A stretch of 64,000 bases of DNA from Sporisorium sorghi (GCA_023212695.1 JALCCG010000105.1:1-64000); one strand, 5' to 3'. Shown: positions 49,819 to 60,471, counted from the stretch's first letter. Notes: generated by a model from the letters alone, not told the origin. A program made the numbers and translations.

Positions 49819-51852
49819 CTATGCACGAATCCTACCTCGACCCGACACGGGCGATCCACCACCAACACTGCTACCGCCGCTACTTCCCGCTGGCGCCGTC
49901 TCCCAGCTCTGCACCGTGTGTCCCGAGCCACGACCGCTCATCCCTGAACCCCTCGACGCCGCCGGACCCACGCTCACGCGCTCCTGCGCCGACGCAAACG
50001 ACGCCGTGCTGCCCGCCGAGCTGAGCGGCGCGCCCGCAGCCACCGCTACAGACTGCTGCGGCCGGAAGCCCCTCAGCGTGTCAGAGTCGCGCGAGGTGCT
50101 GCCGCCAGCGCCGTCGCTGGCGCGCTGGTAGAACGAAAACGCGCTGGGCGAGTACGAGTCGCACGTGCTTCCTCCCCCAAACGAAGTGTAGATGCTCGGC
50201 GATCGGCCGCCTACCATCATCGACAGCTGCTTGGACGATGCCATGTCGACCAACTCCAAATCGACAAACCGGTACGTCGTCTCTGGGTGGACGACCGTGG
50301 TGACGGGGAGCCGGGACAGCGCGTCTGCCAGCTCGGGCGTCTCGACGATGCGGCTGTCCTCCTCGATCAGCCCTGCTCCTCCGCGGATGCATCCACCGTC
50401 CGTCACGTCAAACGTCCGGAACACGCCATTGTGGCGGTTGATCACGGCGACGCTATTGCAGCTACGCCTTTCGAGCACAGCTTTGGCCATCAGCAGCCGA
50501 GCGTCGTGCTCCTTGTGATGTGCTCGACCGACGCGCAGCGCGCACGAACGCACGGCCTCGAGCGAGCGCATGCGCAGCACGTCGACGTGCGACATGGCCG
50601 TCGTCGTCTTGGGCAGGTACGATCGAAAAGCGTTTTGCAGCTTGCCCGATCGATGACGCGCAGGCATGTTGAGCGGCAGGAACGTCGATTGGCGCAGCGT
50701 CACGCAGACGACGTACGTGGTCTGCACGGCGCCGCTCCCTTGGCACTGCCTGCACGCCAAAAATGCTTCGGAAGACGCTCGATGGGCTTCTTGCTGAGAA
50801 GCGCCGCTGCAAGCGGAACAGCGAACGTTGCAGGTGGTATCGCTGAGCTCGATAAAGGACCGCAGCTTTTTGCGCTCGACAATCGCCCGACTGTCGATCT
50901 GACAGTCCCAGGGGCTAAACACCAGCGGCGGTTCATCGAGCACGGTCGCACCATGTTGCGCGGGGCCCTTGATCACCCAGCTGCCTTGTCGATGCTCCGT
51001 ATAGACAGTCATCTTGAGTTCGGCCGTCTCGAAGCGACTGAGAACCACCAAGTCGAAATCGACCTCGCGCTCGGCCAGCTCCTTGTCGCGTTTGAGCGTC
51101 TTGTCGTGCGAGTTAGCTGAGCCGGTGGTCGAGCTGGATCGGCTGCGTCCAGTCGAAGCTGATGCTGGAGCGGCTACGCCGTTGGGCATGGGATCGCGTA
51201 CTGCTGGGGACTGCGCCGCTAGCGCCGCTTTGGCCTGCTTTTTGCCGAAAGAGATCTTTTTGCGCAGGATCTTGCCCTTCCACTGACTGTTGGTCTGCTG
51301 CTGACCGGCAAGCCAGCTGGACATGCCTCTCTCCTGAAATTGCCTCGAGCTGGTCAACGTTTCAGCATCGCCATCTGCTTGGCGGTGCTGTGCAACGTGG
51401 TCGAGGGCAGCAGCGACGATGCGACGGCGGAGACCAAACACGCTGGGTGCCTCGGTCTGTGCGAGGTCGACGTCGGTGTACTGGATAGGGAGTTTGGCCA
51501 CCTGGTTGCGGAGCGAGGTCTCGTGCCAGTTGTTGTCCATGGACGAAGAGGCAAAGCTGCTGGAGATGTCGGACTGGATCTGGTTGTCGTTGTTGGCGAA
51601 AAGCTCGGCGCGGTCGACGTCGAGGTCGTCGTCTGCACCGACGTCCTTGGGCACCGATGGCAGTGGTTTGAGACAGGCGACGGAAGATTGGGCGGAGGGA
51701 GCTCGTCTCTGGCTCAAGGTGTTGGCAGTGGTGGTCGAGTCGATAGAAGAAAGCGGCGTGCGGCGATGGTGCTCCCCGGGATGGGAATTGCAGCTCGGAC
51801 CTGCTGAAGAGGCCAGATTGGCGGGGGGTCGGTAGCGACCAAGGTCGGGCAT
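49819..51852 (-). CDS. SSUH2-like protein with CxxC zinc-binding motifs
   Basis: The 677-aa single frame has a disordered N-terminus (~100 residues) and a conserved-looking middle. It contains C-N-V-R-C-S-A-C-S-G (~339) and, about 25 residues on, C-R-Q-C-Q-G-S-G (~367). Paired C-x2-C-x-G-x-type motifs of this kind mark DnaJ-like zinc fingers and the SSUH2 (Ssu-2) family. A block ending in H-P-E-T-T-Y-R-F (~535) resembles the family's downstream beta-rich part. The C-terminal ~120 residues are Ser/Gly-rich. SSUH2 proteins have an animal link to tooth development and no settled biochemistry; the fungal role is unknown. Another DnaJ-type zinc-finger protein is the alternative. Confidence 0.6.
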   Translation of the reverse strand: MPDLGRYRPPANLASSAGPSCNSHPGEHHRRTPLSSIDSTTTANTLSQRRAPSAQSSVACLKPLPSVPKDVGADDDLDVDRAELFANNDNQIQSDISSSFASSSMDNNWHETSLRNQVAKLPIQYTDVDLAQTEAPSVFGLRRRIVAAALDHVAQHRQADGDAETLTSSRQFQERGMSSWLAGQQQTNSQWKGKILRKKISFGKKQAKAALAAQSPAVRDPMPNGVAAPASASTGRSRSSSTTGSANSHDKTLKRDKELAEREVDFDLVVLSRFETAELKMTVYTEHRQGSWVIKGPAQHGATVLDEPPLVFSPWDCQIDSRAIVERKKLRSFIELSDTTCNVRCSACSGASQQEAHRASSEAFLACRQCQGSGAVQTTYVVCVTLRQSTFLPLNMPARHRSGKLQNAFRSYLPKTTTAMSHVDVLRMRSLEAVRSCALRVGRAHHKEHDARLLMAKAVLERRSCNSVAVINRHNGVFRTFDVTDGGCIRGGAGLIEEDSRIVETPELADALSRLPVTTVVHPETTYRFVDLELVDMASSKQLSMMVGGRSPSIYTSFGGGSTCDSYSPSAFSFYQRASDGAGGSTSRDSDTLRGFRPQQSVAVAAGAPLSSAGSTASFASAQERVSVGPAASRGSGMSGRGSGHTVQSWETAPAGSSGGSSVGGGSPVSGRGRIRA

Positions 51853-52623
51853 GGCTTGAGAAGGTGAGCCCGGGACGGCTTAGTATGCCCTGGTTGTGCA
51901 CCTCAGAACCTTGCAGCAGACACTTTGAATCGTAGTGGGGCGTGCGTGGGGCTCTATGCTGGCAGCAGAAGGTCGGTGCAATTCATGCATGCACTCGCGC
52001 CTACAGAGGCGTCAAAGGGGATGTTGACGGCCCGAGCGCGATGGTTGTTCGAGGTTGAGAAAAGCTCTGTCGATGGCGATCTGAGATGCAGTTTCGTAAG
52101 GTGGGTGGCTGAATGCTGCTGGAGGTGTATGCGCCGAATTGTTGTCAGAACAGAAGAGATAGATGACGGTTCGCAGTACAGCTTATAGCGATACGAGCTG
52201 AGCGTCGTTTCGATGCAGCGATCGTTGAGGTGTCGGTCTAGCTAGCCGGTTCTTGGAGGAGAAAGTGGTAATGCACCGTCGGAGTGGTTGCTGGGTGGGT
52301 GAATGAAGGTCGAGCTTCTCTAGAGCCAAGGTTCGAGATGTCGATGGTCGATGGTCGATGCTGGACGGTGAGCGTGGAAGGATATGAAGTGAGATCTGAG
52401 ATGAGATGAGATGGATGTGGCTGGAGGAGAAGACAAGTGGTGGTGGTTACGGGCAAAGGGTCCTTGCACCTGCACTTTGGCAGCAGCTGCCATGTCGATC
52501 TGAGCGTGTCGGAAGAGCGGAGATGCAAACGCTTTCCTTTGTCGCAGCCTGCACGATGCAAGCAGCTGAAAGGCTGAGTTGCGAGCATGATTCCCATGGC
52601 ATCGGAATCAAAGCCCACACGCC

Positions 52624-52627
<4 letters not shown>

Positions 52628-52655
<28 letters not shown>
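52628..52655. repeat. TC dinucleotide microsatellite
   Basis: About 14 CT/TC units in intergenic DNA. Confidence 0.9.
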
Positions 52656-52659
<4 letters not shown>

Positions 52660-52893
52660 CTTTGCCCACACACAGTCACACGTTCACATTCAACCAGTCG
52701 ACAGTCGCTCGGTCGGTCACACACTCCGGACAAGCCGAACAGAGAGTCAGTAACAGCTCTCGGCCACGCCGCAAAGCAGCGTCTGCACTGCATGCACGAA
52801 AAACTTTAAAAAAGGCAAAAGCGAGAAGACGATCCCTCGAGTCAACTCAAACTCTGAAACGAGGATCTGCGGCCGAACCCTTTTATGCGTGGC

Positions 52894-52897
<4 letters not shown>

Positions 52898-52936
<39 letters not shown>
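52898..52936. repeat. Poly(T) tract, 39 nt
   Basis: The longest uninterrupted T run in the window. It lies in intergenic DNA about 750 bp upstream of ESS1. Confidence 0.9.
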
Positions 52937-52937
<1 letters not shown>

Positions 52938-53687
52938 GGCCAAGACTCGGAGGGATTGCAACTCCGCTGCATGTCTTGGTGTTGCTTGCCTCTTTGCTTC
53001 GGCGGCGTGGGAAGGTTGCGCTGATGCCTCTGCAGCAACCATGCATTGGTCGCATGCTCTCACGCTCGTGACAGTTGCACGCTGCAGTTGTCGTCGTCGT
53101 CGTCGCTTTCTTTGTCCTGATTGCGTTGTTGGTGGCGTGTCGCAGCTACCTGGCCTGCAGCATGGGTCCAACTGCCAGCGGGTCATGGTCAAAAGCATCG
53201 TCGTCTCTCTCACATCATCCATTGCGACTGTCGCCAACACCAAGGTCTCCCTTCGTCCCATCGACACGGCGAAGGATGAGATGATTACTCACTGGTCAAC
53301 GACCATTGCTTGCGAGACAGCTCGCTTAGCTTCCCTTGCCATTCGGTGCTCGGCTTCGGCTTTGGCCGCGTGTGAATCAGCAACAGCAGTTCCTGCGTTT
53401 TCCGCTTTCGATTTCTCGACAACCAAACCAAAGAAAATTCGCCTCAAAAATGAGGGTCTCGAAATTTCGACCGACGGTGAATTTTATTATTTTATGTTAT
53501 TTTTTCCTGAAATTGTAACTCGGCACCGATCACACATTTCTGGAATTTTTCAAGGCAGCGCTCGGTCCAGGTCAAAAGGCAGAGAGAGAGTCTTCCTCCA
53601 CCGTCCAAGAAGGACCTTGTTGTTCGTACGTTCTCTTTCATCCCATTCAGAAGTAACACACCTTGACACCTTCAAAGAAGCAACAAC

Positions 53688-54454
53688 ATGTCTGTCGGTA
53701 TCACAAAGCTGATATGCAAAGGTGAAGATGCACTGCTTCTGACGTCGCCCCTCACCCTGTTCTGCACGTCGACAGTCTCAGTGGGAGATTCGCTTCAGCA
53801 ACTCGCGTCGTCTGCCCTACTTTTACGACCCTGTCACGCAGCAGTCGACATGGGAGATCCCTCAGGGTCACACGGAAGAGTCGATCCGCTCGTTGCCCGG
53901 TGCGCAGTATCTCGACCCTGCTAACGCGCCAGGCGGTGCTGCCGACAAGCCGGACAAGGTTCGCGCCAGCCACCTGCTCATCAAGCATTCGGGCAGTCGT
54001 AGGCCCAGCTCCTGGAAGGAGGTGAGTAGACCAGCCGAGCTAAGCAGCTTGTAACTCGTGTAGTCCTCAAAACAGCTGGCATCGAGCCTCTCTGTCTTCA
54101 CAACAGGCCAACATCACGCGCTCCAAACAAGACGCCATCGAGCAGCTCAAGAAATTCGAGCAGGAGCTGCAACAGGATTCCAGCAAGGACAAGTTTGCCT
54201 CGCTCGCCAGCGTTCATTCGTAAGTCTCACTGACCAGCCCGACGCAAACATCACTGACATGACACTGACAGCCTTGAATTCCTTTCCGATACAGCGACTG
54301 CTCTTCGGCACGCGCAGGCGGCGATCTCGGCTTCTTCCAGCGCGGACAGATGCAAAAGCCCTTCGAAGACGCCGCTTTCGGTCTCAAGGTGGGCGAGCTG
54401 AGCAGCATCGTCGATACGGACAGCGGCGTGCATCTCATCTACCGAACCGCCTAA
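53688..54454 (+). CDS. ESS1: Peptidyl-prolyl cis/trans isomerase, WW + parvulin (Pin1/Ess1)
   Basis: Exons 53776-54021, 54107-54219 and 54295-54454 are well supported (GTGAGT and GTAAGT donors, CAG acceptors, compatible phases). They encode a WW domain (Q-W-E-I-R-F-S ... Y-F-Y-D-P ... S-T-W-E-I-P) and a parvulin domain ([31 protein letters not shown]). Catalytic Cys and substrate-phosphate-binding basic residues are in place. The enzyme isomerises phospho-Ser/Thr-Pro bonds, notably in the RNA polymerase II tail. The start is unsettled: the only good ATG (53688) needs a phase-0 donor, and the only GT in that phase is a poor GTCGGT at 53694, while better donors are phase 1. With that donor the product is 174 aa. 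It is convergent with HNT1. Confidence 0.88.
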
Positions 54455-54614
54455 AGCTGCTCGCATCGTAACAAGTGGCAGCTGCAATGACAACGTCTTG
54501 AGACCCGGTCGTTTGCATAGCTTGCTGCTTGATATTGGACTAGCGATGAATTGCTGCACGTGAGTTACAATGGCTGACAGCGAGGCGAATGGACGCGCAA
54601 GGGGCGTTGGTAGG

Positions 54615-55218
54615 CTAGAGCTTCTCGAGGCGGCCTTTGATCTGCTCGTGAAGCTTGGCCAGCTCCTCCTTGGCAGGTTGCGTAGCGGGCCAGCCGACGC
54701 CGAGACCTTGCTTTTCGTCTGGCTTGGGAATCACGTGGACTGCCAGTGTCAATGAAGCATTGAAGCAGAGAAAGGTCAGCGTCTCACTCTGCATCCAAAC
54801 CAAGTACTTGTAGCGACTCACAGTGGACATGGTCGACCATCTGGTGAGCCATGCGGCCGTTGTTCTGCAAGATGTTGTACTGCTCGGCACCCGTGGCGAT
54901 GGCGATCTTCTTGGCGACAGGCAGTAGCTCGGTGAGGTGCTCATCTGGGATGTCGTGCAGCTTGGCGCCGTGGTGCTTGGGGATGACCAGAGCGTGACCT
55001 TCCGAGATGGGGCCAATGTCTGCAGCAAATAGAAAGAGGCGGAGCGTTCAAAGCAGTGTTGAATGTCAGTCGACACTGCAGAGAGCAATGCCGATATCGT
55101 TCGAATACTACGCACCAAGGAAAGCGTACGTCTTTTCCGAGTCGTACAGCTTGAGCGATGGGATCTGACCCGCGATGATCTTGCAAAAGATGCAGTGGGC
55201 GTCGGCCTTGGCGGCCAT
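54615..55218 (-). CDS. HNT1: HIT-family nucleotide hydrolase (HINT1/Hnt1)
   Basis: Three exons (55116-55218, 54822-55019, 54615-54739) give 141 aa. Introns are 96 and 82 nt, with GTGCGT and GTGAGT donors and CAG acceptors. The product starts M-A-A-K-A-D-A-H-C-I-F-C-K-I-I and contains G-H-A-L-V-I-P-K-H-H. Only after splicing does it form the histidine triad H-V-H-F-H-V-I-P. These are hallmarks of HINT adenosine-phosphoramidate hydrolases, which cleave AMP-lysine-type bonds. Length and domain order match yeast Hnt1. The unspliced frame breaks the triad, which confirms the second intron. Confidence 0.93.
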
Positions 55219-55917
55219 CTTGAACAGAGTGCGTGTGGGGGCGAGTGCGAAAATGTTGGGCGATGGAAGCTGCAAAAGCTGAGCTTAAAGTCTATGCCGT
55301 TCGGCTTGTTGATTGGAAGGTCAGTGGTGGTGGTAGCTCGAAGGAAAGCTTGCATGAGCTTCGTGACCAGCAGCATGGTCCAAGCGGGGCAACGGGTGCG
55401 TGCGTCCACGAAGGCTGTCGAGTAACACACGACATCGAATTTTTATTTTTATTTTTATTTTTGATCCGCAAAATGTTAGACTGTCGAGCCAATCAAAATC
55501 ACGTGACTCTCTCGCGCGCTGAAAGGGTCCCATCCACGCGCAGCGAATCTGAAAGTTGTTTTGTGTGCACTGTTGGGCGTGACAAAAAGGAGCAACAACG
55601 GAAATCGGACGAGAGCGCCTGCATTCCATAGGCAAGCTCGAATCCCAATCTTTCGCTCAAGTCACTCGGACGTGTGCGAAAGCTGAGCACTTTTCTGCTT
55701 TACTGCCACCATCTCTATCCTTCATAACGACTCCCCCTCAAGATTGACCATATCCTCAAGAACCAACTAGCCAGCTTGACAAGAAGCACCTTGGTGTACG
55801 ACTGCATCGCAAGCAGGAACTGATCCATCATCTTCGAGACCATCATCTGGATCCCCCACTCGACCCCTCACACAGTTGCATGCACAGGGCAGAGGCATCG
55901 CCCATCACTCTTCCATC
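55219..55917. other. Divergent promoter region, HNT1 / FHA gene
   Basis: This is 699 bp between divergent starts, with a TTTTTA repeat (about four units) at 55438-55462. No gene is seen. The FHA frame extends back to 55876, but only from a TTG. Confidence 0.5.
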
Positions 55918-58900
55918 ATGCTCAACTCCCTTCGCCGCTCTTTCGGCATGAGCCCGAGCTCGTCCAACGTCCAGGCAGACTACATCGGCAGCGACAATGT
56001 TCCAGCCGGTGTGCTGTCACCTTCCAACAGGCCGAACAACAGCTTCACCAACTTTTTCTCCTCTTCTCGCCCATCCTCGCCGGTCAAGGAAACCTTCGAG
56101 CAGAGCAACACCGATGCCATCACATCCCCCGCTAAAGCTTCTTCCTCATCAGCAGCGCAGACGCAGGCAGACTCAGATGCTGCCCTCGCCTACCTCGTAC
56201 TGCTTGACAAGAAGGGCAGGCAAATGGAGCGCTTCCCCATCCAAAGCCTCAAGACCACCATGGGTCGATCGCTCGACAACGACGTTCGCTTCCTCAAGGG
56301 CGATGTTAGCCGACATCATTGCACCATCGAGATCGAAATCAAACAGAACCACGACGAGGTGGACAGCACAAAGGCATTCTTGCAGGTCTTGGGTGCCAAC
56401 GGCGTCCTTCTCAACGACAACCACGTTTTCCCAGCACCGAGCGGAGCTGGCCGATACGAGCTGCACACTGGAGATTCTATCCAGGTCGCCAAGCGTTCGT
56501 TCGTCTTCGAGCTTGCTCCACCTGCTTCTGCCGAGACAGCAAGCACCGACCTCTTCTCCTCACCAGTCAAAGGCAGCGCACAATCTGCTGCACCTCACAC
56601 ACCCGCCACTTCGAACCGCAGGCGAGTAAGAATGAGTCTCGTCAATGCGGCTCAGATCAACACACCGGCTCGACCTTCGAATAAGTCCACCTCACCAGCC
56701 AAGATGGGCAACGCGGAGAGGGAAGCTCGCAGGGCTACGGGTCTCGAACGCTTCCTGCAGCCCGCCAACGTCAGCCCGTCCAAGAAGAACAAGACGTCCC
56801 GTCAGAGCCTCACCTCGTCCACCTCTGCAGCCAACCTGTTTGGCACACCTGCCAAGAGCCGCAACGGCTTGGTCGAGCCCAAGACAGCGCCACCCAAACA
56901 GGTCAGCTTCAGCCTCTACGCCAACTCGTTCACCGGCAGGCTGAGTCCCGTCAAGCAGATGAGGATCATGCCACCGCTCGACACGATGAACGAAGAGCAC
57001 GATGGCAGCTTCCGCAGCGACGACGAGCAGCCACAGCAAGAGCTCGAGGCGCTCAACGAACAGGAGGACAGCGCCGACTCGGCACGCGACGAATCGGAAC
57101 AAGACATTGTCATTGTCGAAGAGATCCAACAGGAGCAAGAGCAACCTGCAGCTCTAGCATCGTCGATCGATCCCGAGGCAGCCAACGATGCAGTCGCAGC
57201 CGAGGCAGACGTCGACAACTCGGAAAACATTCCTCCTGCGACTTCAAGCAGCACCTCCAGCCCTAGCGCCTCGCCAAGCAAGAGCGGCAGCCCCAAGCGT
57301 GCAAAGCGCCGCAGCAGCTTCTTTGGTCGTGCCGGGCCCTTCAGAGGTATCAACCTCGGATTCTACGCTGAAGAGCGCACCGAGGCGACCGAGCCCGTCG
57401 ACAGAGCACACAGTCAAGCACCGGAGCCCGAGCCTGAGCCCGAGCCGCCCAGCCAGCCCGCAGAGGAGGCTGCTCAAGAGTTCTCAGACGCATCAGATGC
57501 CCAAGTCGCGCCAATGCAAGAGGAGGAGCTCGCGCATGAGCCCGTAGCAAGCCCTGTTGCCCGCCGCGTCATGTCCGGCTCGATCAAGCTCGGCATCAGC
57601 AAAACTCCTTCTCCCGTCAAGCACCAGCACTTTGCCGGCCTTACACCGCTTCCTCGACGCCCTCGACTCAGTCTCGCCTCTCGACGCAAGGTCTCGCTCC
57701 GCACCCAAACGCTGCTCCGATCCAGCGAGGCATACGCCGATCGACTCTTCCTGCCTCCTCCACCGCCGACGCCCTCGAGCGCTAGCCCTTCTGGCCTGTC
57801 CAAGTCCATGTCGGTGCCATCCAGCATGTCGGCCCTGGCATCCGTGCCACCTCTGCCTGCCTTTGATGCCGAGACGAGCATGCACTCGGACGAAGCTCAG
57901 AACGATCAGGAGCCAGCAGAGGGCTTCGAATCTCAGCTGGATCCTGCGCTCAGCAAAGAAGAGCCGGCGGCGGAGGGTGCGGAATGGAAGGACTCCGAGG
58001 ATGACGAGGACGAAGTCGACCAAAGTCTGTCGGTCCTTTCGCCATCGCCGCAAAAGACGCCGGCTTACGCCTTCAGCCCAGTCAAGACCTCGGCCCTGCC
58101 CCAATTCGCCACTCCACAACCTGCTTCCAAGACCCACTCGCGCCGCATCTCGATGCCGCCAGCCAGTGCTGCAGACGCCAAGCCTTCGATCCGTTCCGCT
58201 TTGGTTCGTCTTCAGATCAGTGGTGCCGGAGAGCGCATTGTGCACGAGCTTGGCCGCAAGAATCAAGATGTCGACGTCGACGTGACGCAAGCAGAGCGAT
58301 CGTCTCCGTCCAAAGCAAGAAAGGTCGTCCGAGTCTCGGACGTCGGTCTGCCCGCGTCAGAGCTGTCGATGGGCTTTGATCTTGTGCAGGACGGTGCAGC
58401 CGAGCAAGAGTCGAACAAGATTGCGGATGCACTCAACGATCTCTTCACAGCAGAGCAAGAGGAGCTCACCGACGACGAGGACGACGAGGACGAGCAAGAA
58501 GAGCAGGACGAGATCGTACAGATCAGCTCCAAGGTTCAGGAAAGCCCCGTGCGTCCCAGCAGGGAGACCCCCGTCGCTCCTCTGCAGGTTCCGCAGACAC
58601 CAGCCGCACTCGATGCGGTGCGTCACCTCTTCTCCGCCTCGTCTGCAGCGCCTGCTACGCCCGACATGCGCGGGCTCGGCTGCATGCTCAACGCCAGCCC
58701 GCAAAAGACGCCGAGGTACGGAGCCTTGGGCGAAAAGATGCGAGCCAACCCAGAGATCCTCGAGCTGCTCTCGCCGTCCAAGTCGTCGCCGAAGAAGAAG
58801 GCGGTGCTTGGCGCTGCCAGTCCCAGTCCCGTCAAGGGCCGACGCGGCGTTCGTCGAAGCCAAGCAGCTGAATTGGCCGTAGCTCCTCCGGCGACTCCTC

Positions 58901-60471
58901 GGGGGTTGGAGGCTGGAGCCGATGTTGCTTCGCCTGCTGTCACGCCGTTGCCAGCGAGGGCGGTGGAGCAGCCTCCTGCGTTTGAGGCGGAGCTGCATGT
59001 GACCATGTTCGATGCGTCTGTGATGGATGCGGAGAACGAGGCTCTGGCACGGGCGATGTCCGAGTCGGAGGAGAGGATGGGCGACGTCGAGGAGACAGTC
59101 GAGCCTGTTGTGGTGATGCCTGTGGCTGAGGAAGCTCTGCCGGAGGTGGATGCTGAAGAAGAAAGGCTTGCTGTTTCGCAGGAAGGCGAAGAGGAAGAGC
59201 TCGCTACTCCACAAGAACGCGAAGAGTGCGCGCCTGTCACGGACGCAGTGCAAGAGACGGAAGCCGAGGTCATCGAAGAGACGGTCACTGAAGCCCATCT
59301 CGAAGCTGAGGTCGTCGAAGTGACGGCTGAAGAAATCGAAGCCAGAGTCGTAGCCGAAGCTGCCTCCGAACTAGCTGCAGCAGTCACGCTCGCTGCTGTT
59401 GAACAGCAAGAGGACCAAGTGGCAAGTGCAGAGGAGCCCGCCGCTGTCGAAGCATCCCCTTCAAAGACGCGCGCTTCTCGTCGCGGAGCGTCCTCCTCGC
59501 CTGTCAAGCGAACCGGTCGATCCGCGTCACCCACCAAGCGTGTCCTTCGATCTTCGCCTATCAAGCGCGTTCCCGCTGCCGCTGCTACTCCTGCTGCTGA
59601 CATCGCTGCTGCTGCTCCCTACGTCTTTGCTCAAGAGACGATCCAGCAGGCTACGGAGGAAGCCACCGAGCCAGCTCAAGAAGAGCAACAGCCCGAAGCG
59701 GTCGTCGAAACGGAAGCCTCTTCCCCCACAAAGCCTTCGCGTCGTGCGGGTGGTCGCAAGGCGAAGCAAGCGGCCACCGAAGCCATCTCTGCTACGCTTT
59801 CAGCACCACCAGCGGCACCAGCGTCACCGGAGAAGCCAGTGAGACGGGCTAGAGCTGCTGCGGCGAAGATTACCGAGGACGAGGAGGAGAAGCACGAGGT
59901 CGAACAGGAGGAGCAGCAGGACGGGCAGGAGGAAGAAGAAGAGAAGGTGGAAGAGGCACCCAAGCGAGCGACGCGAAGCCGGGCCACTCGCTCGACTGCT
60001 GCTGCAGTCGCCAAGCCAGTCCGTGCGACTCGAGCTCGATCCGCCAAGTCGACTGCTGCTCCAGCTTTGCCCTCGTCCAGCGCAGGATACGGAGACGACG
60101 AGGCGAGCGAGGACGACGTACCGGCGACGAGGAAGCGAGCTACTGCGTCTCGCACTCGCACCGCTGCCACTACTTCGCGCACCAAGACGACCACCCGCAC
60201 CGCAAAGGCTGCGGTCAGCGAGGCCGAAGATGCCGGGCACTCGCCTTCAGAGGAGGAGCATTCGGAGCAAGAGCAGAGCGCAGCTTCCAAGTCTCGAGCT
60301 GCTCCGACTCGCTCGACTCGCGCTAAACCTGCAACGACCGCCGGTAAAACGGCGAGGGGTAAAGGCAAAGCAGCGGCTGTGGAGCAGGACGACGCCTCGT
60401 CTTCCGCCACTACGACGAGCACAACGACGAGGTCCGGTCGCACGACCAGACGCGCTGCTGCTGCCAAGTGA
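55918..60471 (+). CDS. FHA-domain chromatin-type protein (Ki-67-like layout)
   Basis: The ATG at 55918 gives 1517 aa in one exon. An N-terminal FHA domain (about residues 85-205) shows G-R-S-x-x-N-D-V-R-F, V-S-R-H-H-C and N-G-V-L-L-N, the phosphothreonine-binding loops. The rest is disordered, with many CDK-type S-P-x-K/R sites (SPVK, SPSK, SPTK, SPIK, SPQK). It has an RVxF-type PP1-docking candidate K-Q-V-S-F (~326), long acidic Glu/Ala-rich stretches (~1030-1180), and a basic Arg/Ala/Thr-rich C-terminus. FHA, PP1 docking, repeated CDK sites and a basic tail are shared with vertebrate Ki-67, but I see no Ki-67 repeat. A nuclear, cell-cycle-phosphorylated chromosome protein is the inference. 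Confidence 0.75.
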   Translation: MLNSLRRSFGMSPSSSNVQADYIGSDNVPAGVLSPSNRPNNSFTNFFSSSRPSSPVKETFEQSNTDAITSPAKASSSSAAQTQADSDAALAYLVLLDKKGRQMERFPIQSLKTTMGRSLDNDVRFLKGDVSRHHCTIEIEIKQNHDEVDSTKAFLQVLGANGVLLNDNHVFPAPSGAGRYELHTGDSIQVAKRSFVFELAPPASAETASTDLFSSPVKGSAQSAAPHTPATSNRRRVRMSLVNAAQINTPARPSNKSTSPAKMGNAEREARRATGLERFLQPANVSPSKKNKTSRQSLTSSTSAANLFGTPAKSRNGLVEPKTAPPKQVSFSLYANSFTGRLSPVKQMRIMPPLDTMNEEHDGSFRSDDEQPQQELEALNEQEDSADSARDESEQDIVIVEEIQQEQEQPAALASSIDPEAANDAVAAEADVDNSENIPPATSSSTSSPSASPSKSGSPKRAKRRSSFFGRAGPFRGINLGFYAEERTEATEPVDRAHSQAPEPEPEPEPPSQPAEEAAQEFSDASDAQVAPMQEEELAHEPVASPVARRVMSGSIKLGISKTPSPVKHQHFAGLTPLPRRPRLSLASRRKVSLRTQTLLRSSEAYADRLFLPPPPPTPSSASPSGLSKSMSVPSSMSALASVPPLPAFDAETSMHSDEAQNDQEPAEGFESQLDPALSKEEPAAEGAEWKDSEDDEDEVDQSLSVLSPSPQKTPAYAFSPVKTSALPQFATPQPASKTHSRRISMPPASAADAKPSIRSALVRLQISGAGERIVHELGRKNQDVDVDVTQAERSSPSKARKVVRVSDVGLPASELSMGFDLVQDGAAEQESNKIADALNDLFTAEQEELTDDEDDEDEQEEQDEIVQISSKVQESPVRPSRETPVAPLQVPQTPAALDAVRHLFSASSAAPATPDMRGLGCMLNASPQKTPRYGALGEKMRANPEILELLSPSKSSPKKKAVLGAASPSPVKGRRGVRRSQAAELAVAPPATPRGLEAGADVASPAVTPLPARAVEQPPAFEAELHVTMFDASVMDAENEALARAMSESEERMGDVEETVEPVVVMPVAEEALPEVDAEEERLAVSQEGEEEELATPQEREECAPVTDAVQETEAEVIEETVTEAHLEAEVVEVTAEEIEARVVAEAASELAAAVTLAAVEQQEDQVASAEEPAAVEASPSKTRASRRGASSSPVKRTGRSASPTKRVLRSSPIKRVPAAAATPAADIAAAAPYVFAQETIQQATEEATEPAQEEQQPEAVVETEASSPTKPSRRAGGRKAKQAATEAISATLSAPPAAPASPEKPVRRARAAAAKITEDEEEKHEVEQEEQQDGQEEEEEKVEEAPKRATRSRATRSTAAAVAKPVRATRARSAKSTAAPALPSSSAGYGDDEASEDDVPATRKRATASRTRTAATTSRTKTTTRTAKAAVSEAEDAGHSPSEEEHSEQEQSAASKSRAAPTRSTRAKPATTAGKTARGKGKAAAVEQDDASSSATTTSTTTRSGRTTRRAAAAK

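Larger units (their letters stand above)
51853..53687. other. 1.8-kb divergent intergenic region, SSUH2-like / ESS1
   Basis: It holds a TC microsatellite at 52628-52655 and a 39-nt poly(T) at 52898-52936. Frames crossing these encode Phe or Ser-Leu runs. No gene is recognised before the ESS1 leader. Confidence 0.5.

Noticed and set aside
52885..53712. A 275-codon plus-strand frame ending in the ESS1 leader.
   Set aside because: It starts in the poly(T) run as polyphenylalanine and lacks any family motif. It was considered as an ESS1 upstream exon, because its phase fits the GTATCA donor, but the content is not protein-like.
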